Origin: Acidobacteriota bacterium | GTDB taxonomy: Bacteria; Acidobacteriota; Thermoanaerobaculia; Gp7-AA8 | Reading direction: 5' to 3' | Assembly (NCBI GenBank): GCA_019244185.1 | Contig: JAFATB010000011.1 | Location: 1 to 64,000 of the forward strand | DNA length: 64,000 nt | In this document: positions 1-8,473 of the stretch, in pieces | Layout of the letters: every line of letters starts with the position of its first letter | Numbering within the stretch: position 1 is the stretch's first letter | The notes under the pieces: generated by a model | Databases searched by the model: none | Seen by the model: only the letters and a program-made list of their open reading frames with translations | Told to the model about the DNA's origin: nothing | Position numbers and translations under genes: made by a program

Positions 1-357
1 CCGGCGGTTGACGATGCGGTAGACGTAGCGGCGGCCGACGCAGCTGAACCGGGCGTGCCAGTCGTCGGCGACCGCGCGCGCGCCCAGGATCGCCACCGGC
101 AGCGGACGGAGCCGCGCGTTGAGCCCCTCGGCGAGGCGGAACGGCGCGATCGGCTTGGCGATGTCGACATGGGCGACCATGGCGAGGGCGTGGACTCCGG
201 CGTCGGTGCGGCCGGCGGCGTGCAGCACCGCCGCTTCGCCGGTGATCGCCGCCGCCGCCTCCTCGATCGCCTGCTGGACCGACGGGCCGTGCGCCTGGCG
301 CTGCCAGCCCATGAACGGCCGCCCGTCATATTCGACGATCAGCCGGAAGCGGGTCAC
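1..357 (-). CDS. truA: tRNA pseudouridine synthase A (partial, C-terminus off left edge)
   Basis: Isomerises uridines 38-40 in the anticodon stem-loop of tRNAs. About 118 N-terminal residues are present. They contain '[11 protein letters not shown]' near the start and the catalytic-aspartate motif '[11 protein letters not shown]' near residue 55, both classic TruA. The GTG start at 357 overlaps the fmt stop (GTGA), so translation is probably coupled to fmt. The wording ([23 protein letters not shown]) recalls alphaproteobacterial, sphingomonad-like TruA rather than Acidobacteriota. Codons such as GGG, CGG and TAT are also more frequent here than in the rest of the window. Identity is secure; foreign origin is inference. 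Confidence 0.93.
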   Translation of the reverse strand, partial: MTRFRLIVEYDGRPFMGWQRQAHGPSVQQAIEEAAAAITGEAAVLHAAGRTDAGVHALAMVAHVDIAKPIAPFRLAEGLNARLRPLPVAILGARAVADDWHARFSCVGRRYVYRIVNRR

Positions 358-1256
358 GTGAGGCAGGCGCCGGCCGGAATGACGAAGCCGCGCAGCAGCT
401 CCGCCGGCAGCATCGGCGCCCGCCCGGCGCGCTGGACCATGGTGGGGACGATCGCGCCTTCGCCGCATGCGATGGTGAGGCCGTGGTCGAGCACGGTCCC
501 TGGCGTTCCGTTCAATTCTGAGAGTTCGGCGGCAAGTATCTTGATCCGCTCGCCTTCATATTCGAAATAGGCGCCCGGCACGGGATTGAAGGCGCGCACC
601 TGCCGTTCGACCTGAGCGGCCGGCAGGGTGAAGTCGAGCCGGGCTTCCTCCTTCCTGATCTTGGGCGCGTAGCTGGCGCGGGCCTCGTTCTGCCGCATGC
701 GGCCGGCGTCGGAGAAGCGCTTCAGCACTTCGGCCATCAAATTCGCTCCCAGCGCGGCGAGCTCGTCCGTCAGCTCGCCCGCGGTCTTGCGATCGATCGC
801 GACGCCCTGCGCCGCGAGCATCGGCCCCGTGTCCAGCCCCTGCTCCATCTGCATGATCGTGATTCCGGTCTGCCGGTCGCCGGCGAGGATCGCCCGCTGG
901 ATCGGCGCGGCGCCGCGCCAGCGCGGCAGCACCGACGCGTGCACGTTGAGAAAGCCGTGCTTCGGAATCGCGAGCAGCGCGGCGGGAAGGATCTTGCCGT
1001 ACGCGACGACGATGCCGCAGTCGGGCGCGACGCGTTCGATCTCCTCGAGAAACTCCGTGTTGCGGATGCGCGGCGGCTGCGCGAGTGGCAGTCCGAGCTC
1101 GCGCGCGCGCACGGCGACGGCGGGCGCCTGCAGTTTCATGCCGCGGCCCGCGGGCTTGTCCGGTTGCGCGATGACGAGCGCGACTTCGTGCTCGCGTGCA
1201 ACGGCATCGAGAGTCGGGACGGCGAATTCGGGTGTGCCGAAGAAGACGAGGCGCAC
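354..1256 (-). CDS. fmt: Methionyl-tRNA formyltransferase
   Basis: Formylates initiator Met-tRNA using 10-formyl-tetrahydrofolate. The 300-aa length is normal. The N-terminal Rossmann part starts [16 protein letters not shown]. The folate/catalytic region '[16 protein letters not shown]' (catalytic Asn and His) and the Asp in 'QGLDTGPML' are intact. The C-terminal OB-fold runs from about residue 200. The N-terminal half looks like the host's other genes. The last ~100 residues ([37 protein letters not shown]) resemble alphaproteobacterial Fmt, matching the adjoining truA. A 13-nt gap separates it from the upstream lipoprotein gene, so the three probably share a transcript. No peptide deformylase gene lies beside it. 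Confidence 0.96.
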   Translation of the reverse strand: MRLVFFGTPEFAVPTLDAVAREHEVALVIAQPDKPAGRGMKLQAPAVAVRARELGLPLAQPPRIRNTEFLEEIERVAPDCGIVVAYGKILPAALLAIPKHGFLNVHASVLPRWRGAAPIQRAILAGDRQTGITIMQMEQGLDTGPMLAAQGVAIDRKTAGELTDELAALGANLMAEVLKRFSDAGRMRQNEARASYAPKIRKEEARLDFTLPAAQVERQVRAFNPVPGAYFEYEGERIKILAAELSELNGTPGTVLDHGLTIACGEGAIVPTMVQRAGRAPMLPAELLRGFVIPAGACLT

Positions 1257-1269
1257 GACGAGCGCGATT

Positions 1270-1572
1270 CTATGTCGTCGTCGTGGCGGTGGTGGTCGTC
1301 GTGACGGTCGTGGTCGTGGTGACGGGCGGCGTGTCGGGGATCGACGACGTGCCGGTCGCCGGCGGCGTCACCGGCTGCTGGCTGTTCTTCTTTCCTTCGA
1401 CGCCCGTCGTCGGATTCGGCGACTCCGCCTGCATGCCGTTCGCGGCCGGCGTCTGCTTCGCGTTCTGCGGCGGATGCGTCATCGCCGGCGGCGCGTTCTG
1501 ATAATCGCGCGGCACGGACTCGCCGCGGCATCCGAGCAGAATCAAAACGACGGCTACAATCAGGCGCTTCAC
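1270..1572 (-). CDS. Small lipoprotein with threonine-repeat tail
   Basis: Unrecognised 100-aa protein. It begins with a short signal peptide ending in a lipobox (ILLGC, Cys15), so it is predicted to be a lipidated envelope protein. The mature part is Pro/Asn/Gln-rich and low in complexity. It ends in about 16 residues that are almost all Thr, broken by one Val and one Ala. The DNA under the tail is a run of ACG/ACC-type codons, a coding microsatellite likely to vary in length between strains. It lies 13 nt upstream of fmt on the same strand, and its start is 29 bp from the divergent TPR gene. Function unknown. Confidence 0.7.
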   Translation of the reverse strand: MKRLIVAVVLILLGCRGESVPRDYQNAPPAMTHPPQNAKQTPAANGMQAESPNPTTGVEGKKNSQQPVTPPATGTSSIPDTPPVTTTTTVTTTTTATTTT

Positions 1573-1601
1573 GGGAAACGGATGAGTTCAACGGACGTGC
1601 C

Positions 1602-2477
1602 ATGAGGACGTGCATGAGAAAACTCGCAAGCCTGCTGCTGCTGCTCTCGCTCATCGCCGCCGCCAAGCCGCTCTTCGCGCAAACCGCGGACGGCGACCGC
1701 CATTACGCGCTGCGCGCCGAGGGGGCGCAGGGCGGGCGGGCGAAGGCGGAACACGTCGACGCCGCGATCGCCGCGTATCAGCGCGCCGTCGCGCAGAATC
1801 CCGGCGATCTCGATGCGCGCTGGAAGCTGCTGCGCGCGTATCGCTTCAAGGGCGCGTACGTCGCGTCGAGCAACGACGAGAAGAAAACGATCTACGGCAC
1901 CGCGAAGACCGAAGGCGAGCGCGCGCGTGCGGTCGTCGAGCGACTGCTGACGTCGCACGGCGTGAAGTCGCCGGCGAGCGCGTCGGAGAAAGACGTCGCG
2001 AACGCCGCGCGCATCATTCCCGGCGCGGCCGAGGTATATCTGTGGGACGCGGTGAACTGGGGCGAATGGGCGCTCGCGTACGGCAAGCTCGCCGCCGCGC
2101 GTCAGGGCGCCGCGGACCGCATCCGCCGCCAGGCCACGATCGCGCTCCTCGTCGATCCGAAGCTCGAAGGCGGCGCTCCCGCGCGCGTCCTCGGCCGCCT
2201 GCACGATCAGACGCCGCACATCCCCTTCATCACCGGCTGGGCGTCGTCGAAAGAAGCGGTGCGCTTTCTCAACGAATCGCTGCGCGTCGCTCCCACGAAC
2301 AAACTGACAATGGTCTTTTTGGCGGAGGCGCTGGTGGATAACGACTCGGCGAAGAAGCCCGAGGCGATCCGCCTTCTGCGCGCCGTCGTCGCCGCGCCGA
2401 ACGATCCGAACTATCTCGTCGAAGACGCCGCCGCGACCGACGACGCGCGCAGGCTGCTGCGGAGCTGGGGCGCGTGA
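1602..2477 (+). CDS. Secreted TPR-type protein
   Basis: A 291-aa protein with a clear signal peptide; cleavage is likely after PLFAQ. The ATG at 1614 ([11 protein letters not shown]) gives a tidier signal peptide than the ATG at 1602 and may be the true start. The mature protein carries helical repeats resembling tetratricopeptides ([21 protein letters not shown]; a second near the C-terminus, [16 protein letters not shown]). The layout recalls periplasmic TRAP-transporter TatT-like proteins, a weak comparison. Its stop overlaps the start of the amidohydrolase (GTGA), so the two are co-translated. A periplasmic binding or scaffold role is only inference. Confidence 0.8.
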   Translation: MRTCMRKLASLLLLLSLIAAAKPLFAQTADGDRHYALRAEGAQGGRAKAEHVDAAIAAYQRAVAQNPGDLDARWKLLRAYRFKGAYVASSNDEKKTIYGTAKTEGERARAVVERLLTSHGVKSPASASEKDVANAARIIPGAAEVYLWDAVNWGEWALAYGKLAAARQGAADRIRRQATIALLVDPKLEGGAPARVLGRLHDQTPHIPFITGWASSKEAVRFLNESLRVAPTNKLTMVFLAEALVDNDSAKKPEAIRLLRAVVAAPNDPNYLVEDAAATDDARRLLRSWGA

Positions 2478-4081
2478 ACGTTCTGCACGCGGCGGCGGTG
2501 ACGCTCGTCCTGCTCAACGGGCGCGTGTGGACCGGCGGCGACGCGCCGAAGTTCGTGCAGGCCGTGGCCATCGCCGGCGACCGCATCGTCGCCGCCGGCA
2601 GCAACGACGACATCGCCGCGATGGCTGGCAACGCCGAACGCCTCGATCTGCGCGGACGTCTCGTCACGCCCGGCTTCATCGACAGCCACGTGCACTTCGT
2701 CAGCGGCGGCGTGCAGTTCTCGGCCGTGCAACTGCGCGACGCGAAGTCGCCGGCGGAGTTCGCGCGGCGCATCGGCGCGTACGCGCAGACGAAACCGAAG
2801 GGCACGTGGATCACCGGCGGCGATTGGGATCACGAGCTCTGGACTCCCGCCGCGCTGCCGACGCGCCAGCTCATCGACGCGGTGACGACGGAGCATCCGG
2901 TGTTCGTCTCACGGCTCGACGGCCACGAGTCGCTCGCGAACTCGCTCGCGCTGAAGATCGCCGGCGTCACGCGCGACACGCCCGATCCCGCCGGCGGCAC
3001 GATCGTGCGCGACGCGAACGGCGAGCCGACCGGCATTCTGAAAGACACCGCGCAGGGCCTCGTCGACGAGCACATCCCGTCGTGGTCGATGGAAGAGCGC
3101 ATCAGCGGCACGCGCGCCGCGCTCGCCGAAGCCGCGCGCAACGGCGTGACGATGGTGACGGACATGGCCGGCGGCGAAGCGTCCGATGATTTCCGCGCGT
3201 ACCAGCAGCTCGACCGCGCGCACGAGCTCACCGCGCGCATCAATCTCTTCATGCCCATCAGCGAGGTCGAGCGCATCGCCAGCACCGGCGTCGAACACAA
3301 CTTCGGCGACGCGATGCTGCAGATCGGCGGGCTCAAAGGCTTCGCCGACGGTTCCCTCGGCTCGTCCACCGCGTGGTTTCGCGACAACTATCTCGATGCG
3401 CCCAATAGCGGCTTGCCACGACCGTCGCTCGTCGACGGCACGACGAAGAAACGCGTCGAAGCCGCGGCCGCCGCGAATCTGCAGGTCGCCATTCACGCGA
3501 TCGGCGACCGCGCAAACGACGAGGTGCTGAAGATCTACGAGTCGATCCCGCGCGCGGGCGAGCGCCGCTTCCGCATCGAGCACGCGCAGCATCTCGATCC
3601 CGCGCTCATCAAGCGCTTCGCGAGCGATCGCGTGATCGCGTCGATGCAGCCGTATCACGCGATCGACGACGGGCGGTGGGCGGAGAAGAAGATCGGCCAC
3701 GAGCGCGCGAAGTCGACGTACGCATTCCGGAGTCTCCTCGACGCCGGCGCGGTGCTGGCGTTCGGCTCCGACTGGACGGTCGCGCCGCTCTCGCCGATTC
3801 TCGGCATCTACGCCGCGGTCACGCGCCGCACGCTCGACGGCAAGAATCCGAACGGCTGGATTCCGGAGCAGAAGATCACGGTGGCCGAGGCGCTGCGCGC
3901 GTACACGAGCGGCGGCGCGTACGCGGTGTTCCGCGAGCACGAGCTCGGGACGATCGCGCCGGGAATGCTCGCCGATCTCACCGTGCTGTCGGACGATCTC
4001 TTCGCGATTCCGCCGGAGCAGATCGAGAAGGTGACGGTGGCGTACACGATCGTCGGCGGGAAGATCGTTTACGGGCGCTGA
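2474..4081 (+). CDS. YtcJ-like metal-dependent amidohydrolase (amidohydrolase_3)
   Basis: Hydrolase of the amidohydrolase superfamily; substrate unknown. At 535 aa it has the usual YtcJ-group length. Visible landmarks are the metal-binding '[11 protein letters not shown]' (HxH) near residue 75, 'HAIGDRAND' with the third His near residue 345, '[10 protein letters not shown]' near 375, and the late catalytic-Asp region '[13 protein letters not shown]' near 430. The GTG start at 2474 overlaps the preceding stop. The N-terminus ([21 protein letters not shown]) has a weak hydrophobic stretch but no convincing signal peptide. The 3' end overlaps the convergent sulfatase gene by 13 nt. Confidence 0.92.
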   Translation: MNVLHAAAVTLVLLNGRVWTGGDAPKFVQAVAIAGDRIVAAGSNDDIAAMAGNAERLDLRGRLVTPGFIDSHVHFVSGGVQFSAVQLRDAKSPAEFARRIGAYAQTKPKGTWITGGDWDHELWTPAALPTRQLIDAVTTEHPVFVSRLDGHESLANSLALKIAGVTRDTPDPAGGTIVRDANGEPTGILKDTAQGLVDEHIPSWSMEERISGTRAALAEAARNGVTMVTDMAGGEASDDFRAYQQLDRAHELTARINLFMPISEVERIASTGVEHNFGDAMLQIGGLKGFADGSLGSSTAWFRDNYLDAPNSGLPRPSLVDGTTKKRVEAAAAANLQVAIHAIGDRANDEVLKIYESIPRAGERRFRIEHAQHLDPALIKRFASDRVIASMQPYHAIDDGRWAEKKIGHERAKSTYAFRSLLDAGAVLAFGSDWTVAPLSPILGIYAAVTRRTLDGKNPNGWIPEQKITVAEALRAYTSGGAYAVFREHELGTIAPGMLADLTVLSDDLFAIPPEQIEKVTVAYTIVGGKIVYGR

Positions 4082-6132
4082 TTCAGAGCTTGCAGGACTT
4101 CGCGCGCCCGCGCGCGCTGCGGCGCGAACCGCGACTCCGGCGCGCGCGCGAGATAATCGCGCAGCGCTTTCCTCGCGACGTCGGGATGCGTGCGCGCGGC
4201 GACGAGGCCGAGGTTGAAGAGGGCGTCGAGCTGGTTGCCGTCGATGGCGACGGACTTTGACCAATCCGCGATTGCGGCTTCCGGATTGCCGCTCTGCGCT
4301 TCGATGACGCCGAGGGCGGTGAGGGCGAGCGGAAGGCGCGCGTCGAGCGAGAGCGCGCGTTCGAGGTAATGCCGCGCGGTCGTCGCCTGGCCCGCGCGCA
4401 ACGCGACGATGCCCATGTTCTGGTACGCGCGCGCGTTGCGATCGTCGGTCGCGAGAATGCGCTGGAACTGATTCACGGCGCCCTGCACGTCGCCGTTGTC
4501 CGCGAGCGCGATGCCGTAGGCGTTGAGCACGTCGGGATCGCCGGACGCGGCGAACGGCTGCAGCACCGCGATCGCCTCGCGCGCGCGACCTGCTTCACTG
4601 AGCATGAGCCCCAGCCGCACACGCATCGCCTCGGTTGCATCGCCCGCGGCGACGCGCCGCTGCAGCAACGCGATGGCGTCGGCGGGATGCTCGTTCTGCG
4701 CGAGAAAGAACGCCAGCATCTCCGACGCGATCTGCATGTCGGGACGCGCGGCGACGAGCTTGCGCGTGCGCGCGAGCGCATCCTGCACATCGCCACGCTG
4801 GTACGCGGCCATCGCATCGTGAAGCTCGTTGTCGAGCGCGACGAGGTTCTTCGGATCGTCGGCCGCGGTGTAGCTTTTCTTCGCGGATGTGCCGCTGACG
4901 TAGCCGAGGCTGAGGAGCTTCGCCTGCTCCTCGTCGTCGATCGTGGTGCGCGATGTCGACGCTGACGTCGGATTCGGTGCGTCCGACGCGAGCAGCTTGC
5001 GCAGCGCGGCGGCGGTGCGGCGATCGGTCGTGAAGCGGTTGTCGCGCTCCCGCGGATCGGCGCGGAGGTCGTAGAGCTCCGAGATCGGCAGGTCGATGAG
5101 CTTCTTGCCGTCCGCGACGACGCCGACCAGCGGCGCCCAGCCGCGATTGAGCGACGCGGAGAGCGCCTCGAAGTAGCTGTGGCCACGCGAGCCGCTCGCG
5201 AACAACGACGCGCCTTTCCAATTCGCGGGACGCGCGACGCCGGCGCGTTCGAGGATCGTCGGCGCGATGTCGATGTGGCGGACGGAGCGGTCGTCGACGC
5301 GATGCGCGCGCGCGGGATCGACGACGACGAGCGGCACCGCGAGCGTGGCCTCGTACGCGAAGAGGCCGTGCGTCGCCTCGCCGTGATCGCCGAGCGCCTC
5401 GCCGTGATCGCCGGTGACGACGACGAGCGCGTCGTTCCCGATCGCGCGCGTCAGCTCCGCGACGACCGTGTCGGCCGCGGCCACTTCGCCGAGGTACGGG
5501 TTGTCGCGGTATTGCGCGGCGAACGGCGCGGGCGGCGTGTACGGCGCGTGCGGCTCGTAGAGATGCACCCAAAGAAATCGCGAGCGTCCGGCGTTCGCGC
5601 GCCACCATGCGATCGCGAGCTGCGCGGTCTCCGATCCCGGACGCTCGGCGACGGTGAAGTCGAGCGGACTGCCCGCGCCGCGATAGCGATCGTCGTACAC
5701 GTCGAAGCCGCGGCCGAGGCCGAAGCGCGAGTCGAGCGGAAACGCGCTGACGAACGCGCCGGTCGCAAAGCCGGCGTCGTGCAGCAGCGTCGCGAGCGTC
5801 GGGATCTTCGCGTCGAGCACGAAGCCGGCGTTGTCGCGGATGCCGTGCTGCCACGGATACAAGCCCGTGAGGATGTTCGTGTGCGACGCGAGCGTGACGA
5901 CGTTGTGCGCGTGCGCGTGCGAGAACACGACGCCGCGCGCGGCGAGCGCGTCGAGCGCGGGCGTCTTGACGCGCGTGTTGCCGCCGAAGCCGGTCGCATC
6001 GGCGCGCAGCGTGTCGATCGTGATCAGCACGACGTCGCGTACGTTCACCTGGCGCGGCGTCTCGCGCCTGCACGCGGCCGCGAACAGCAACGTCGCGGCA
6101 AACACGACGCACATCCCGCGTAGAGCGCGCAC
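4069..6132 (-). CDS. Sulfatase-fold lipoprotein with C-terminal TPRs
   Basis: A 687-aa envelope protein with a lipoprotein signal (LLFAAAC). Residues about 30-390 form an alkaline-phosphatase/sulfatase fold: metal-binding '[12 protein letters not shown]', '[16 protein letters not shown]' and 'HIDIAPTI' are present. The sulfatase C/S-x-P-S-R signature is missing. The matching stretch reads '[12 protein letters not shown]', putting Thr at the nucleophile, as in LtaS-type phosphotransferases, with His for Arg. Residues about 430-680 are consecutive TPR repeats. The GTG start (6132) keeps positive residues before the hydrophobic core; the ATG at 6114 is an alternative. Only 24 bp separate it from the divergent M20 gene. 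A phospho- or sulfo-ester hydrolase or transferase is more likely than a formylglycine sulfatase. Confidence 0.88.
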   Translation of the reverse strand: MRALRGMCVVFAATLLFAAACRRETPRQVNVRDVVLITIDTLRADATGFGGNTRVKTPALDALAARGVVFSHAHAHNVVTLASHTNILTGLYPWQHGIRDNAGFVLDAKIPTLATLLHDAGFATGAFVSAFPLDSRFGLGRGFDVYDDRYRGAGSPLDFTVAERPGSETAQLAIAWWRANAGRSRFLWVHLYEPHAPYTPPAPFAAQYRDNPYLGEVAAADTVVAELTRAIGNDALVVVTGDHGEALGDHGEATHGLFAYEATLAVPLVVVDPARAHRVDDRSVRHIDIAPTILERAGVARPANWKGASLFASGSRGHSYFEALSASLNRGWAPLVGVVADGKKLIDLPISELYDLRADPRERDNRFTTDRRTAAALRKLLASDAPNPTSASTSRTTIDDEEQAKLLSLGYVSGTSAKKSYTAADDPKNLVALDNELHDAMAAYQRGDVQDALARTRKLVAARPDMQIASEMLAFFLAQNEHPADAIALLQRRVAAGDATEAMRVRLGLMLSEAGRAREAIAVLQPFAASGDPDVLNAYGIALADNGDVQGAVNQFQRILATDDRNARAYQNMGIVALRAGQATTARHYLERALSLDARLPLALTALGVIEAQSGNPEAAIADWSKSVAIDGNQLDALFNLGLVAARTHPDVARKALRDYLARAPESRFAPQRARAREVLQALNQRP

Positions 6133-6156
6133 GCGGCGACGGTATCATCGCGCCCG

Positions 6157-7428
6157 ATGAATCGCACGCTTGCCGCAGCGCTCGTTCTCAGCTCGCTCGC
6201 CGCCTGCACCACCACCTCCACCACCACCCCGAATCCCGGCCCTGTCGCCACCTCGCGCGTCGAGGCGATGCGCGCGCTCGCGCAGCGTCCCGACATCGCC
6301 AAAGCGGAGCAGGTCGTCGACGCGCAACGCGACGCGATCATCGCGCAATGGCGCGAAGTCACGGAGATTCCGGCGCCGTCGAGCCACGAGGAGAAACGCG
6401 CGGACTACATCGAGGCGCTGCTGCGGCAGTACGGCCTCACGAACGTGTCGCGCGACAGCATCGGCAACGTGCGCGGCACGCGCAAAGGCACCGGCGGCGG
6501 CGCGCACGTCGTCTTCGACGCGCACATGGACACGGTCTTTCCGATGGAGACGAAGCTCACCACGCGCATCGAGAACGGCCGTATCTACGCGCCGGGCATC
6601 GGCGACGACACGAAGAACGTGATCGCGCTGCTCGCGCAGATCCGCGCGATGAACGAGGCCAACGTGCAGACGAAAGGCGATGTCTCGTTCGTCTTCACCG
6701 TGCGTGAAGAGACCGACTTCGGCGGCGTCTATCAATTCCTCAAAGAAGAAGGCAACACCATCGACCGCTACGTCACGCTCGACGGCGGCTACAAAGGCTT
6801 CACCTACGGCGGCATCGGGATCTATTGGTACCGCTACCACATCCTCGGACCCGGCGGGCACACGCGCTCCGATACGCCACCGTATTCGGCGACGCTGCCG
6901 GTCGCGCGCGCGATCGAGCGCATCTACCGCCTGCGCATTCCGTCCGGCGTCTGGAACAACATCGGGATGCTCGGCGCCGGCGACGTCTTCAACGCGAAGG
7001 CCGCCGATGCCTGGTTCTCCATCGATCTCCGCTCGAACGACGAGGCGAAGCTGAAGCAGTACGACGCCACGATCGACAAGATCGTGCACGAGGAAGCGGC
7101 GCGCGTCGGCATGACCGTGCGCCGCGACGTCGACTCGACGGAAGAAGTGGCGAGCCTGCCCGGACATCGCAACTCGGAGATGGTGCAGACCACCGAAGCG
7201 GTGTGGCGCGCGTTCAATCCCGAGGATCCGCCGATCACCGACACCGCATCGAACCACACCAGCGCGGCGCTGCGCGCCGGCATCCCCGCCATCGGCACCG
7301 GCACCGGCCCGTGCGAAGGCGGCCACGCCATCGGCGAGAACTGCGAGATCGAGCCGGTCTTCACCGGCATCAAGCGCAACATCGTCCTCGCCGTCGCGCT
7401 CGCGGAACAGGCGCCGCGCCCGAAGTAG
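6157..7428 (+). CDS. M20-family metallopeptidase, lipoprotein
   Basis: Zinc-dependent aminoacylase/dipeptidase fold of the PepT/ArgE type, 423 aa. The N-terminal signal with lipobox (LSSLAAC, Cys17) is followed by a Thr/Pro linker, so it is anchored in the envelope. Metal and catalytic motifs are present: 'VVFDAHMDTV' (His and Asp), 'GIGDDTKN' (bridging Asp), 'VREETDFGG' (Glu-Glu) and 'EGGHAIGENCE' near the C-terminus (late His). The dimerisation insert lies between about residues 230 and 340. It is probably a scavenging peptidase; the substrate cannot be read from sequence. Confidence 0.92.
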   Translation: MNRTLAAALVLSSLAACTTTSTTTPNPGPVATSRVEAMRALAQRPDIAKAEQVVDAQRDAIIAQWREVTEIPAPSSHEEKRADYIEALLRQYGLTNVSRDSIGNVRGTRKGTGGGAHVVFDAHMDTVFPMETKLTTRIENGRIYAPGIGDDTKNVIALLAQIRAMNEANVQTKGDVSFVFTVREETDFGGVYQFLKEEGNTIDRYVTLDGGYKGFTYGGIGIYWYRYHILGPGGHTRSDTPPYSATLPVARAIERIYRLRIPSGVWNNIGMLGAGDVFNAKAADAWFSIDLRSNDEAKLKQYDATIDKIVHEEAARVGMTVRRDVDSTEEVASLPGHRNSEMVQTTEAVWRAFNPEDPPITDTASNHTSAALRAGIPAIGTGTGPCEGGHAIGENCEIEPVFTGIKRNIVLAVALAEQAPRPK

Positions 7429-7437
7429 CGCGCGGCG

Positions 7438-8412
7438 TCAGTACGGGTCCTGCAGGATCACGCCGTTGTTCACGTCGACCACTTTCGCGCCGGTGCGCGG
7501 GCGGTGCGCGAGATCGAACGACAGTCCCGCGGCCGCGCGCCAGATCTTGAAGCCGCAGTACGTGAGCGGCTTGCCGGGCAACGACTGCTCCGGCATGTGA
7601 TCGGCGAGCACGAAGTACGCGGGACCTTCGCCGACGACTTCCGCGATCCCGCGCGCATCGACGAGCACCGCGGTGCGCTCGTTCGCGGCGATGCCGAGGA
7701 ACGAGTCGACCGGCAGCTCGCGCATCTGCCGCGCGAGCCACGCCAGCAGGCGCCCCATGCGATCGCGCTGATGAAAGTGCGTGTCGGTGATGACGCCGGC
7801 CAGCGGCGGCCAGGCGAAGAAGTCGGTGGTGAAGCTGATCTCGTCGTTGTACGGATCGGCGAGCGCGAGCGACGACTGCGAGCTCGCGTCGTTGCACGCG
7901 TCGTAGATCGACTGCCCCTGGATGGCCATGCCCGCGCTCGTGCCGCCGACGGCGCCGCCGCGCGCGTAGACGTCGCGCACCGCCTGCGCGACCGGTGTGC
8001 CGTTGAGGAAGCGCTCGTAGTTGCACTGATCGCCGCCGGCGAAGAAGACGTACTCGGCGTTGCGCACCGAGCGGATGACGTCCTCGCGATACGGCGTGCT
8101 GCGGTCGGTGATGACGAGCGTCTCGACGGAGTCGACGCCGTGCATGGCCAGGAGGTAGTCGTTGTAGCCGGCCTCGCCCGACGCGCGCAAGACGACGATG
8201 TCGATCTTCGCGTCGCAGTCGCTGCAGCCGCGTACGCGGTCGATGGTTTCCTGGAAAGCAGCATCGACGTCGGTGCCGCCGCCCTGCAGGTGCAGCACCG
8301 GACCGTGCAGCGGAGGCGCGACGTCGGCGGGATTGCCAACGAAGTAGCGGGCGAGCTCCGCGTGCGCGGAGACCGTCATCAGCGCGAGAAGCGCGAGCAA
8401 ACGAATGCGCAT
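7438..8412 (-). CDS. Cyanophycinase-like S51 peptidase, secreted
   Basis: Serine peptidase of the S51/cyanophycinase group, 324 aa from the ATG at 8412. That start gives a good signal peptide (LLALLALMTVSAHA); the frame stays open upstream but the extension is Arg/Ser-rich and looks non-coding. The nucleophile elbow is 'GGTSAGMAI' and a partner motif 'DTHFHQRDRMGRL' follows, both typical. An early 'LHLQGGGTD' matches the family's Gly-rich loop. Several Cys pairs fit an extracytoplasmic protein. Known members split cyanophycin or alpha-aspartyl dipeptides; the substrate here is uncertain. It converges on the M20 gene with a 9-bp gap. Confidence 0.88.
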   Translation of the reverse strand: MRIRLLALLALMTVSAHAELARYFVGNPADVAPPLHGPVLHLQGGGTDVDAAFQETIDRVRGCSDCDAKIDIVVLRASGEAGYNDYLLAMHGVDSVETLVITDRSTPYREDVIRSVRNAEYVFFAGGDQCNYERFLNGTPVAQAVRDVYARGGAVGGTSAGMAIQGQSIYDACNDASSQSSLALADPYNDEISFTTDFFAWPPLAGVITDTHFHQRDRMGRLLAWLARQMRELPVDSFLGIAANERTAVLVDARGIAEVVGEGPAYFVLADHMPEQSLPGKPLTYCGFKIWRAAAGLSFDLAHRPRTGAKVVDVNNGVILQDPY

Positions 8413-8431
8413 GTTGGGATGGAGGTGGATA

Positions 8432-8460
8432 CGGCGGCCGTCACGCGTGGACGGCCGCCG
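8432..8460 (-). terminator. Strong hairpin between TonB receptor and S51 peptidase genes
   Basis: Perfect inverted repeat with 11-bp arms (CGGCGGCCGTC / GACGGCCGCCG) and a 7-nt loop, sitting 13 nt past the receptor stop and ending 19 nt before the peptidase ATG. No U-tract follows in the direction of transcription, so it may be a GC-only terminator, an RNA-stability element or an attenuator rather than a classical intrinsic terminator. Confidence 0.5.
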
Positions 8461-8473
8461 CATCGCGGTGAGA

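Noticed and set aside
6133..6156. Shared divergent promoter between sulfatase and M20 genes
   Set aside because: Only 24 bp, too short for two promoters; control sites must lie inside the flanking genes. No motif seen.
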